A DNA stretch of 64,000 nucleotides, taken from positions 310,001 to 374,000 of the forward strand of contig NZ_RBWV01000010.1 in assembly GCF_003634695.1 (NCBI RefSeq), read 5' to 3'. This stretch comes from Motilibacter peucedani. GTDB taxonomy: Bacteria; Actinomycetota; Actinomycetes; Motilibacterales; Motilibacteraceae. Each line of letters begins with the position of its first letter. The first letter of the stretch is position 1. Made by a program: the position numbers and the translations under genes. This document shows, piece after piece, positions 14,232-21,619 of the stretch. Below the pieces are notes generated by a model. That model was not told the origin of the DNA. It was given only the letters and a program-made list of their open reading frames with translations, and did no database searches.

Positions 14232-16424
14232 ATGCCTGAAGCGCCTACGAAGGAGCCGCGGAGCGCCTTGGCGGCGCTGGTGCCGTCCCCCTCGCCGAAC
14301 GCGCGGCCGGTGTCGCCGGACTACAAGCCGACCCCCGCGCCAAAGCCGACGTTCACCGTCATCCCACCGTCGAAGACGCAGCAGGCGGAGGACGACCGGG
14401 TCGCGAAGCTCGCGCCGCGCACGCTGGGCGCGTACGAGATCGCGCTCACCGCGCAGAAGGCGGGGTTCAAGGGTGACGCGCTCGTCGTCGCCGTAGCGGT
14501 CGCCGAAGCCGAGTCGTCCGGGCGGACCGACGCGACCGGCCCGGTAGTCCCCGACATCCCCGCCAACGACTGGATCGGCGCGGTCCGCTCGGCGATGGGC
14601 CTGTGGCAGATCATGCCGGCAGCGGCGCAGTCCGGGGCCGCGTACACCGGCTCCGCGTACGACCGCGTCCTCGACCAGTCCGTGTCGGGTGTGCGGGACT
14701 CGCGGCTGCTGTTCGACCCCGACTTCAACGCCCGCTCCGCGTACGCCATCTCCAAGGGCGGCACCAACTGGAAGCCGTGGTCGACCTACACCAGCGGCGC
14801 TTACCTCACCCACATGGCTGACGCCCGCGCCGCCGTCCAGTCCATCGGCGCCGCACCCGTCGACGGCAACCCGTCGGCGTCGACGTCCGGTGAGCCGTTC
14901 GTCGACGTCACCTGGTCCGACGGCGCCCTCATCGGCGTGCACTTGGGCGGCACCGCCCGCGGCACCGACTTCGGCGCGAAGGTCGTCGGCGGCTCCATCG
15001 ACCAGTCCGTGAAGCAGCCGTCGGAGCTCACCCTTGAGATTCACGACGCGACCCTCGGCTACCTCACGTCGTCGAAGCTGAAGCGCGGTGTGCGGTTGCA
15101 GGTCAACCGGCAGCGGTTCACAGTCACCGCCGTCGAGATCAGCGACGGCGGCGCGGGCGCGCACCTCACCGTGCAGGCCATGCCCACCGGCATCGTGTCG
15201 CTGATGCACACCGACCCGCCCACCGTCACCGGCATGCCCGCCGGCGACTACGTCGGTCTCCTCGCCCGCGCCGTTGGCGTGAGCTACATGCCCGCGTCAG
15301 GCAAGGGGGTAGCGACCGGTGCGGGGGACGCCGGGCAGGGCGCCACGGAACCGCAGGACGTGAAGGCGAACCCGACTGATGACGTGCTGTCGGTGCTGAA
15401 CCCTTACCGGCCGACGCCGCCGGCGGGTCAGCGGCGGGAGAACGCGTGGGAAGTCGTGCAGCGGCTCAACACCGCCAACGGGTACGAATGTTGGGAAGAC
15501 GCCCGCGGCCTGTACTGGGGGCCGGCAACGTCCAGCATGTTCGCGCCGGCGCTGTACGTGTCGTGGCGCGGGCAGCCCGCGACGTCCCCGTCGGGGGCGG
15601 TCCGCGCGCTGCAGGTGCCGTCGGTGTCGTTCTCCACGCCCGGCAGGGGCCGGTACGCGCGCGTGTCCGGTTCGTTCCAGATCGCCGCCGCCGACGCCGG
15701 CAGGGTGGTGCTGGGGCAGCGCGTCGACATGGCGCTCGGCGCGCTACTCGTCGCCCGCCCCGACGTGACCGACCCGCGCGGCATCCTCGGCTCCAACGCC
15801 CCGGCCGTGCACTCACCGACCGGCGGGCCGGCCACAACGCAGGCAGCGGACGGCATCACCGACACCGGGCAGCTGCGTGTCACGCGCATCCACCGTGACC
15901 TCGGCCGGCTCGAGCAGCCGTTGACGGTCGAGTTTGAGTCGGCGGTCAACCTGATCGGTACCGACGCGCCTGACCCGGCGATGAAGGCACCTGTCGGGCT
16001 GCCCGTGCCGGCTCTGTTGGACGGCACTGTGAACCCGTACAGCTCGGACGTGGCGGTGGCGACGGCCAGGAAGGCATCGCGTGGGACTTGTGTGCCGAAC
16101 TCGTGCATGCACACGGTGGGGAACTGGTACGGCTACCAGTCATCGGGCTGGGAGCGGGCGATCGACGGGTGGAACGGCACCCCCGACCGGTACAAGCACC
16201 CCGACGACCCGAACCCGCCGGCGGGCGCCCTGTGCTACTGGGCGGGCGGAGCGGCCGGACATGTGGCGATGTCGATAGGCGACGGCACGGTCATCAGCAC
16301 CGACGCCCCTCAGATCGGGCGGGTCGGCGACCCGCTGCCCCTGGCATGGTTTAGCGCACATTGGCGAGGCAAGCGGTACCTCGGTTGGTGCAGCCCCTAC
16401 TTCCCGCACGGGGTGCCCTATTGA
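14232..16424 (+). CDS. Tail-hub/lysin fusion: transglycosylase, gpD-like region, CHAP/NlpC-like end
   Basis: The 730-aa protein starts at ATG 14232, five bases after GGGAGG. After a Pro-rich linker, residues about 60-205 form a lytic transglycosylase: a catalytic glutamate in AEAESSG and the SLT motif GLWQIMP. Residues about 220-560 are beta-rich (LTLEIHDATLGYLTSSKLKR) and fit the gpD/gp27-like hub of phage tails. The C-terminal 140 residues have CVPNSCMH and AGHVAMSIGDG, the Cys and His blocks of a CHAP/NlpC-type hydrolase. Such proteins sit at the tail tip and cut the cell wall. No other tail gene is present, which is odd. Confidence 0.8.
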   Translation: MPEAPTKEPRSALAALVPSPSPNARPVSPDYKPTPAPKPTFTVIPPSKTQQAEDDRVAKLAPRTLGAYEIALTAQKAGFKGDALVVAVAVAEAESSGRTDATGPVVPDIPANDWIGAVRSAMGLWQIMPAAAQSGAAYTGSAYDRVLDQSVSGVRDSRLLFDPDFNARSAYAISKGGTNWKPWSTYTSGAYLTHMADARAAVQSIGAAPVDGNPSASTSGEPFVDVTWSDGALIGVHLGGTARGTDFGAKVVGGSIDQSVKQPSELTLEIHDATLGYLTSSKLKRGVRLQVNRQRFTVTAVEISDGGAGAHLTVQAMPTGIVSLMHTDPPTVTGMPAGDYVGLLARAVGVSYMPASGKGVATGAGDAGQGATEPQDVKANPTDDVLSVLNPYRPTPPAGQRRENAWEVVQRLNTANGYECWEDARGLYWGPATSSMFAPALYVSWRGQPATSPSGAVRALQVPSVSFSTPGRGRYARVSGSFQIAAADAGRVVLGQRVDMALGALLVARPDVTDPRGILGSNAPAVHSPTGGPATTQAADGITDTGQLRVTRIHRDLGRLEQPLTVEFESAVNLIGTDAPDPAMKAPVGLPVPALLDGTVNPYSSDVAVATARKASRGTCVPNSCMHTVGNWYGYQSSGWERAIDGWNGTPDRYKHPDDPNPPAGALCYWAGGAAGHVAMSIGDGTVISTDAPQIGRVGDPLPLAWFSAHWRGKRYLGWCSPYFPHGVPY

Positions 16425-16528
16425 CCGAGCCGGTGGGATGTGCCGGTTACCTTGTTCCGCTGACGTCGGCACTCTCATCCTCTAGCGTCAGCGTGGTGCG
16501 CCGGAACGACTGCCTGAGCCCTTCGTCT

Positions 16529-16990
16529 ATGGGTCGCCTCACGTTCGGGCTTGTGGGATTAATGCTCGCCGCAGTGCTGGTGGGCTGCTCCTCGTCTGGT
16601 GCTGCCAGCAGCGTGGCGGCTGAGCCGGCCGCGTCCGCCCCTCCACCCGCTGCGGCGCCTACGCCCGCCGAGTGCCCACCGATCAAGGCTGTGCTGACAG
16701 AATTGGCGGCGCACAGTGGGGATTCGCCGGAGCAGTTGTCCGACTTGAGCGAGCAGTTGGCGAGCGCGCACCTCGACGCTGTCGCGGCGCCGCCCGACGA
16801 CGCGGGGTTCATGTTGTTGACGACGAGCCAGGCCTTGCTAGACCTGCTGATGACCGAAGCACTGCCGAGCATCCCTGTCGATCAGTTGGAGTCTTCAAAG
16901 GCAGCGGCTGCGGCCAACTTCGGCCACGCTCACGATCAGTTCGTCGCGGTCTGTGGGCCCCTTCCGGCGACGACCTTGAGCGTCGGGTAG
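16529..16990 (+). CDS. Small lipoprotein
   Basis: The 153-aa product starts at ATG 16529, giving a type II signal peptide (MGRLTFGLVGLMLAAVLVGC) with lipobox LVGC and cysteine 20 as the lipid anchor. A Ser/Ala/Pro-rich linker leads to a helical domain with two further cysteines (AECPPIKAV near residue 49 and AVCGPLP near the end) that could form a disulfide. An earlier GTG or ATG start would spoil the signal peptide. It may be a surface-exclusion or accessory protein of the element; its function is unknown. Confidence 0.7.
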   Translation: MGRLTFGLVGLMLAAVLVGCSSSGAASSVAAEPAASAPPPAAAPTPAECPPIKAVLTELAAHSGDSPEQLSDLSEQLASAHLDAVAAPPDDAGFMLLTTSQALLDLLMTEALPSIPVDQLESSKAAAAANFGHAHDQFVAVCGPLPATTLSVG

Positions 16991-17107
16991 CAACAAGATC
17001 ACTCCTGCAGCTGCCGCGCACTCGCCGTTGATTGAGCCGTTCGCCTGACGAACAACCACCGGCCGTCTTACGGTGCTCACCGTCCGCTAAGTCCTTGGGG
17101 GGAAACG

Positions 17108-17356
17108 ATGAGCCGTCACACCACCAACCGCGTCCTGGCCGCACTCGCCGGCGTAGGCATCGCCACGCTCAGCATCGGGGTCATCGCGCCCGCAGCCGAG
17201 GCAGCGCCCAGCCACTCGATCATCGTCGCGGCTAAGCCCATGCACCCCCGCGGCCCCGGTGGTGCGACCGCCAAGTGCCGCGACGGGTCCTACTCGCACA
17301 GCAAGCACCGCCAGGGCACCTGCTCGCACCACCACGGTGTCGCCCGCTGGTACTGA
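17108..17356 (+). CDS. Secreted DUF3761 protein
   Basis: The 82-aa preprotein starts at ATG 17108 with a strong GGGGGG site eight bases upstream. It has a cleavable signal peptide (TNRVLAALAGVGIATLSIGV) with AEA ahead of the likely cut. The mature end holds the DUF3761 pattern CRDGSYSHSKHRQGTCSHH followed by HGVARWY, with two cysteines. DUF3761 domains are small extracytoplasmic modules of unknown role, common in bacteria and phages. It sits in a run of envelope-related genes on the element. Confidence 0.8.
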   Translation: MSRHTTNRVLAALAGVGIATLSIGVIAPAAEAAPSHSIIVAAKPMHPRGPGGATAKCRDGSYSHSKHRQGTCSHHHGVARWY

Positions 17357-17366
17357 GAGCGTCACA

Positions 17367-17714
17367 GTGGCTGGCAAAGGCAAGAAGGGCGGCTCGGCCG
17401 GTGGGTCGGAGTCAGACGACAGGCAGTGCGTGATTTGTCGGGACGTGATCGAGCCCGACCCTGACGAACCGGGTTCATGGATCGACGCGTGGGGCGATTA
17501 CCGGGGCAGTGACCTCGAAGGGCTCGACGTCTACCACGATCACGATCCCGACCCCGACAGCGTTCGCACGATCGCGTCCCAGAGGGCTCTTGTGCGTGCT
17601 CGCGCTGACGAGCGACGGACCCGGGAGAGGCAGCGGCTGATACAGGGTGCCCTCGTTGGAGGGTGGGTCGTGTTCACCGTGGTCTGTCTGTGGGTGGCCT
17701 TCACGCGGTACTGA
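17367..17714 (+). CDS. Small protein with CxxC and one C-terminal membrane segment
   Basis: The 115-aa product starts at GTG 17367, ten bases after the DUF3761 stop. It has a basic start, a CVIC pair (residues 22-25) and an acidic central stretch (YHDHDPDPDS). One hydrophobic C-terminal helix is present (GALVGGWVVFTVVCLWVAFT). It is probably a tail-anchored membrane protein facing the cytoplasm. The family is not recognised. Confidence 0.6.
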   Translation: MAGKGKKGGSAGGSESDDRQCVICRDVIEPDPDEPGSWIDAWGDYRGSDLEGLDVYHDHDPDPDSVRTIASQRALVRARADERRTRERQRLIQGALVGGWVVFTVVCLWVAFTRY

Positions 17715-17716
17715 AG

Positions 17717-17989
17717 CTAGGTGCCTGCCAGTCGGGCTGTCGAACAGGGCCAAGCCCGCTCACACTCGACGCAGACACTCAGGCCATCGACGTCCGGATG
17801 AGACGCCTGGTGCAGCGTGAGCAGAGCGGCGACGAGGCGTTCGTACGGTCGGCCTCCGTGGTGCCGGTCGAGGTGCGGCTCAGCTGCCAGTAGGACCGCA
17901 CGGGCGACGGCGTACTCGCCCCCAGCTGGGACCGTGGGGGGCAGCATGCGAGCCGCGGCCTCCACCGCCTCAGCCAGGTGCGCGCTCAT
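17717..17989 (-). CDS. Small minus-strand protein with C-terminal cysteines
   Basis: The 90-aa product is read from ATG 17989; the longer frame to 18103 is Ser/Cys/Arg-rich and probably not translated. It is helical (MSAHLAEAVEAAARMLPP) and ends in CVECERAWPCSTARLAGT. That cysteine cluster resembles the closing zinc motif of many small proteins in actinobacterial elements. It ends three bases after the preceding plus-strand stop, so the two converge. Confidence 0.6.
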   Translation of the reverse strand: MSAHLAEAVEAAARMLPPTVPAGGEYAVARAVLLAAEPHLDRHHGGRPYERLVAALLTLHQASHPDVDGLSVCVECERAWPCSTARLAGT

Positions 17990-18139
17990 GCCGCAGCATC
18001 GGCTCGCCGCTCTTCCGCTTGAGGCGGCGACGGCGAACTGTCCGCCGCAGCTCACCGACGAGCCCAAGGCGTCAGAGTTGCGTCGAGATCGTCTATCAGG
18101 CATCTACGATGCCAAGCCACTAGATCTGGGGGTTATCGC

Positions 18140-18958
18140 GTGGTGGAGATGAGCGACTGGGCCGGGCTCGTCAGGGGCCGGACAGACGACTTCGACGCCC
18201 TGACCGTCAGTGCTACCGTCGCGCCGGCTGGGGGCAGTTGGAGCGGGCCGTTCCGGGTCGTTGGTAGTGACGGGAACGACTACTTCGTCAAGTCCCTCGA
18301 GACGTGTCCCGCTGGAGAGGGCGCGTCTCTGGCGATCGAGCACGTAGTGGCGGGTGTTGGCCGGCTGATCGGTGCTCCGGTCTGCACCACCAGTCTGATC
18401 CGCATCACCTCAGACATCGCTGGCTGGGAACCTCGCCCCGGCGTCCCGCTGGCCCCAGGCCTTGCTCACGCGAGCCGGGCGCTCGAGCACGCAGACGAGA
18501 TGGGTCGGCCGGCCCTGTCGGCGCGCCATCAGGACGACAACCGCCGTCGCCACGCCGGCATCTACGCCCTCTTCGACTGGTGCGTGGGCTCTGACAACCA
18601 GTGGTTGTACGACCTCGACAACGACCGGACCATCTACAGCCACGACCATGGCCTCTACCTTCCCCCGCCCGGGCGTGCGATTATAGATGCAGCGTCGCTT
18701 CAAGCCCAGGTGGACGTGCCGAACCAGCTCTCAGACCCCGCTGACGGTCTTCTCCCGGGTGCGGTCGAGGATGTGGCGCAGGCGTTGGAGCGGGTGACGC
18801 GAGCCGACTTGGCGGCGGTGCTGAACTCCGTTCCCGCTGCGTGGCCCGTGACCGATGCGGACCTCGAAGCACTCGGCTGGTTCTTGGAGAGGAGATGCAC
18901 CCCGGTGGCGGAACGACTTCGGCGGATGCCTCTAACGACGACTGGGACCGCTCAATGA
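18140..18958 (+). CDS. HipA-like kinase-fold protein (HipA_2 type)
   Basis: The 272-aa protein matches the short HipA-like family rather than full HipA toxins. It shows an ATP-binding lysine (NDYFVKSLE, about residue 54), a catalytic-loop-like block (FDWCVGSDNQWLYD, about 150-163) and a metal-binding block (YSHDHGLYLP, about 171-180). HipA proteins phosphorylate protein targets; the substrates of this family are not known. The GTG 18140 start follows GGGGG. Its stop overlaps the DUF3037 start (ATGA 18955-18958). No HipB-like antitoxin lies next to it. Lower G+C than the neighbours suggests cargo. Confidence 0.75.
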   Translation: MVEMSDWAGLVRGRTDDFDALTVSATVAPAGGSWSGPFRVVGSDGNDYFVKSLETCPAGEGASLAIEHVVAGVGRLIGAPVCTTSLIRITSDIAGWEPRPGVPLAPGLAHASRALEHADEMGRPALSARHQDDNRRRHAGIYALFDWCVGSDNQWLYDLDNDRTIYSHDHGLYLPPPGRAIIDAASLQAQVDVPNQLSDPADGLLPGAVEDVAQALERVTRADLAAVLNSVPAAWPVTDADLEALGWFLERRCTPVAERLRRMPLTTTGTAQ

Positions 18959-19827
18959 GCCGGTTCAGCTACTCCCTTGTGCGCTGTGTGCCCGACCCCA
19001 GGACGGGCGAGTTCGTTAACGTCGGCGCGATCGCCGGCAGTGCCGAAGCCGGAGAGTGGGCCGTCCGGCAGGTCAGCAGCGAAGCGCGCGTGCGCAAGCT
19101 CGCCGGCCCGCGCGAACTTGAGGCGGTTCATGGCTTCCTTGCGCGCGTTGGCGAGCAGGTCGACATCCAGATGGAACTGGACGCGGGCGATGTCAATGAG
19201 TCGCTACCCGCGTCCTGGCTTGAGGACCTGCACCATGATCACCGCAATGTGGTCCAGCTATCGCCGCCGGCCGTGGTCGCCGCATCCAGCGCGGAGTCGG
19301 CCCTAGACTTGATCTTCGAGCGCATGCTCATCGACCCCGTATCACAGCCGCGCGACTTCGTCGATAAGAAGAAGGTTGTAAGCGGTCTTCGTGCCGCCTA
19401 CAAGCGCGCAAGTATCGCTGACGATCTTGTCAAGACTCGCGTTGACCTCTTCGTTGGGGACCACCTCCGAGCACCCCTGGACTTCGCCATCGCCAACGGA
19501 GTCGCCCTCCAGTTGACGCAGGCCTGGTCCTTCCAACGGGCGAGTGTTGACCAGGTAACGACCGAAGTGAAGGCATGGGGGTATGCCCTCGCCAGGCTGC
19601 GAGAGGGCGCGGCCGCTCGCGTCGTCGGTGTCGGCGGTCACGTGAGCTCCCTGGCGCCCGAAGTTGACCTCGAGGTCGTTGTCGCCCTACCGAAGACAAA
19701 GGACCAGGAGGCCGCATACGAGGAGGCCACGCAGGTGTTCAATCAGTTGGACGCTTCGGTGCGCCCCCTGGACGAGGTCGACTTCGTTAGTGCTAAGGCG
19801 GCTGAGCTTGTGGCTGCACATCACTAA
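18955..19827 (+). CDS. DUF3037 protein with long C-terminal extension
   Basis: The 290-aa protein opens with the DUF3037 pattern (FSYSLVRCVPDPRTGEFVNV, residues 4-23). DUF3037 proteins are normally near 130 aa, so about 160 residues are additional, mostly helical with a VDLEVVVALPKTKDQEAAYE strand-helix end. It is translationally coupled to the HipA-like gene. Pairing of a HipA-like kinase with DUF3037 recurs in bacteria and suggests a two-part system, but I know of no established mechanism. It ends 18 bases before the convergent right integrase. Confidence 0.75.
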   Translation: MSRFSYSLVRCVPDPRTGEFVNVGAIAGSAEAGEWAVRQVSSEARVRKLAGPRELEAVHGFLARVGEQVDIQMELDAGDVNESLPASWLEDLHHDHRNVVQLSPPAVVAASSAESALDLIFERMLIDPVSQPRDFVDKKKVVSGLRAAYKRASIADDLVKTRVDLFVGDHLRAPLDFAIANGVALQLTQAWSFQRASVDQVTTEVKAWGYALARLREGAAARVVGVGGHVSSLAPEVDLEVVVALPKTKDQEAAYEEATQVFNQLDASVRPLDEVDFVSAKAAELVAAHH

Positions 19828-19844
19828 GGAGGAACTCCACTGAG

Positions 19845-20774
19845 TCATGACACGGCACCGACCCGGGGTAGGTTCAGGAGCGCGGCGGTCGTCTCCTCGT
19901 CCGCGACCTGCACGTACCCCGCGGTCGTCTGCAGCGACGCGTGCCGCAGCAGCTCCTGAGCGACCCGCAGGTTGGCGCCGGAGCGCACGAGCTCGGTGCC
20001 GTACCAGTGCCGCAGGCTGTGCGGCGTGCCGGGGATGCCGGCGCGGCGCATCGCGTTCCCGATGATCGTCGACACCGACCCGCCAAGGATCGGCGCGGCG
20101 GCCAGCGACTCGTCGGGCCGGCGCCGACCGGAGCCCTGCACGTTGCCGACGTGCGTCGGAAACCAGAACCCGCGCCGCGGGTAGCTGGCCGCTTCCGCGG
20201 CGATGATCGGGTGCAGCGGCAGCGCCGAGTCGAGCCCGCCCTTCCCGACGACCCGCAGCTGCTGGGAGACGAGGTCGACGTCCTCGCCCCTGATCTTCGC
20301 GATCTCATGCACCCGCAGCCCCTGGTACGCGGCCAGCAAGATCATCGTGCGGGTGCGCCTGTGCATGCGGACGTTGAGCAGCGCCTCGAGATGCCCGGTC
20401 GCGACCGGCTTGGGGCGGCGGCGCGGTGTCCGCGGCGGGGGGAGCAGGTCGCACGGATTGTCCGTCCGCAGGCCCATGGCCTGCAGCCACTTGAACCACG
20501 ACTTGAGGCTGGCGTAGTACGTCTGCTTGGTGCCGGCGCTAAACGGGCCGTCGAGCCCGCGTGCGATCTCCTGAGCGGAGGCGTGAACCGGGTCCGCGCC
20601 GGTGCGGGCGGCGAACCGGACGACGAGGTTGTGCCGATCGTGGATGGTGCGAGCGCCGTTGCCCTGGGCGCGCTGCCAGATCGCCCACTGCCGCAGCAGC
20701 AGGTCGAGCTCGACCGTGGGGATGTACCGGGGGCGGATCGCTGTCCCAGGTCGCGTGGCGAGGGCGGTGCTCAC
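19845..20774 (-). CDS. Tyrosine recombinase (right integrase, XerC/D-like)
   Basis: The 309-aa enzyme has an N-terminal SAM-like domain (residues 22-110) and a complete catalytic domain: R154 (QGLRVHEIA), K178 (VVGKGG), H252 and R255 (HSLRHWYG), H278 (LLRHASLQT) and Y287 (TAGYVQV). It differs strongly from the left integrase. It reads inward from the right end, and its start (GTG 20774) overlaps the stop of the DUF6907-like gene. Whether this enzyme or the left one acts on the sigA core is not shown by sequence. Confidence 0.92.
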   Translation of the reverse strand: MSTALATRPGTAIRPRYIPTVELDLLLRQWAIWQRAQGNGARTIHDRHNLVVRFAARTGADPVHASAQEIARGLDGPFSAGTKQTYYASLKSWFKWLQAMGLRTDNPCDLLPPPRTPRRRPKPVATGHLEALLNVRMHRRTRTMILLAAYQGLRVHEIAKIRGEDVDLVSQQLRVVGKGGLDSALPLHPIIAAEAASYPRRGFWFPTHVGNVQGSGRRRPDESLAAAPILGGSVSTIIGNAMRRAGIPGTPHSLRHWYGTELVRSGANLRVAQELLRHASLQTTAGYVQVADEETTAALLNLPRVGAVS

Positions 20775-21394
20775 GCCTGGCCGCCGGCCCGCTCGACCGT
20801 CGCAGCGGCACGGAGCACCGCGCGGGACACGCGGCGCGCTTCCGCCGCGGTGAGCGCTCGACCGGTCGGCACGTTGACGACGACCTCCGGCTCGAGCAGT
20901 TCGTGCACGGGCGCGTCGCCGAGGATGGCGCGCTCGTACTGGTCGACGGCCACGCTCACCTCCCCGCCACCGAGCAGCGGGAAGCGGTCGAGCACCGCGT
21001 GGTGCGAGCGTGACGTCTCACCGCCGAGCACCTCGTCGAACGCGTGCGACTCCGCGCGCCGCTCGCACCACGCCGGGCACGGGAGTGCGGTCGCCGCCAG
21101 GTCGGGCGCCGCTTCCGCTAGAGACGGGTCCTGAGGCGCGCGGCCGGCAGTCGCGAGGAGCTGCTGCAGCGCGCCGGAGAGGGTGCCCGCGTCCGCCAGC
21201 GACAGGACGCCGGCGGCCGGCAGGTCGACGACGACCCGGGTCGGCTCGCCACGGTCGGCGATCAGCCACCCGCTCGGCCCGGCCTGCGGCCCGAGCGGCT
21301 CGCTCACGCACTGGTCGACGCCGGCGACGTCGGGGCTGTCAGGGGCGATGTGCTGGCTGCACCACGGCTGGTGGGCGGTGGTCGTGATGGTCAT
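20771..21394 (-). CDS. DUF6907-like protein coupled to the right integrase
   Basis: The 207-aa protein appears to hold two related halves. Each opens with a Trp-Cys block, QPWCSQH (residue 9 onward) and CPAWCERRAESH (about 105), then beta strands with regular Val/Glu content. This is the pattern I associate with DUF6907 proteins of actinobacterial elements; the name is from memory. The start ATG 21394 follows GGGAG. Its stop overlaps the integrase start by four bases. It is the last gene before attR, a usual place for recombination helpers or regulators. Confidence 0.65.
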   Translation of the reverse strand: MTITTTAHQPWCSQHIAPDSPDVAGVDQCVSEPLGPQAGPSGWLIADRGEPTRVVVDLPAAGVLSLADAGTLSGALQQLLATAGRAPQDPSLAEAAPDLAATALPCPAWCERRAESHAFDEVLGGETSRSHHAVLDRFPLLGGGEVSVAVDQYERAILGDAPVHELLEPEVVVNVPTGRALTAAEARRVSRAVLRAAATVERAGGQA

Positions 21395-21436
21395 TGCGGG
21401 CGTCTCCCTTAGTCGGAGATATTGCGCCGCACAACG

Positions 21437-21474
21437 CTTCCACCTGCGACGCTGTGGAAGTGGTGCACCACAGC
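21437..21474. promoter_or_regulatory. Overlapping inverted repeats next to attR
   Basis: CTTCCAC (21437-21443) pairs with GTGGAAG (21454-21460). GCTGTGG (21451-21457) pairs with CCACAGC (21468-21474). The two hairpins share bases 21454-21457, so only one can form at a time. The second holds the perfect palindrome TGGTGCACCA (21461-21470). They lie between the DUF6907-like start and attR, and could be integrase arm sites or an operator for the right integrase operon. Confidence 0.4.
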
Positions 21475-21490
21475 GCTAACTCGTTCCTAG

Positions 21491-21508
21491 TGCGCGACTA
21501 CCTGGACT
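21491..21508 (+). repeat. attR: right copy of the 18-bp attachment core
   Basis: TGCGCGACTACCTGGACT is repeated exactly from the sigA end (1941-1958). It is followed by TAG at 21507-21509 when the last GAC codon is read in frame with sigA (GAC TAG at 21504-21509). This is most simply the native sigA stop codon. The upstream base context differs from sigA, so this is only the displaced tail. Confidence 0.88.
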
Positions 21509-21532
21509 AGCAGCTGTCGAGCAGAGCGGTCG

Positions 21533-21579
21533 ACGACAGAGCCCCGGCCCCCCGCGAGGGGGGACCGGGGCTCTGTCGT
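21533..21579 (+). terminator. Strong intrinsic terminator, probably the original sigA terminator
   Basis: ACGACAGAGCCCCGG (21533-21547) pairs perfectly with CCGGGGCTCTGTCGT (21565-21579). An inner CCCCCC/GGGGGG stem (21548-21553, 21558-21563) with a GCGA loop adds six pairs; one A is bulged. It lies 24 bases after the TAG at attR, so before integration it would have followed sigA directly. It may also stop transcription from the DUF7455 side. Confidence 0.85.
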
Positions 21580-21619
21580 GCTCGCGGTCGTACGCGTGCT
21601 GCCTCGGGGCGCCGGGCGC

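Larger units (their letters stand above)
1941..21508. mobile_element. Integrated element of about 19.5 kb in the 3' end of sigA
   Basis: The borders are the 18-bp direct repeats at 1941-1958 and 21491-21508. Inside are two tyrosine recombinases, a RepA-type ATPase with downstream repeats, WhiB, Xis-like and HTH proteins, a tail-hub/lysin fusion and a HipA-like/DUF3037 pair. The genes on either side (sigA; DUF7455 and parE) are normal chromosomal neighbours in actinobacteria, so removing the element restores the ancestral order. No capsid, portal, large terminase or FtsK/TraB translocase gene was seen. The element therefore looks dependent on a helper, or decayed. Parts such as 2980-3650 and 18140-19830 are visibly poorer in G+C than the host genes. 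Confidence 0.88.

Noticed and set aside
17990-18103. Longer start of the gene at 17717-17989
   Set aside because: The extra residues are Ser/Arg/Cys-rich and unlike a protein start; ATG 17989 fits better.
1959-21490. Self-transmissible actinomycete ICE
   Set aside because: No FtsK/TraB-type translocase gene was found among the frames of the element.
21491-21509. A second sigma-factor fragment at the right end
   Set aside because: Only 18 bases match the sigA tail and nothing upstream does, so it is an attachment core and not a gene copy.
21400-21510. A tRNA gene at the right border as the usual integration target
   Set aside because: No cloverleaf or CCA-type acceptor sequence is visible; the target is the sigA coding end.
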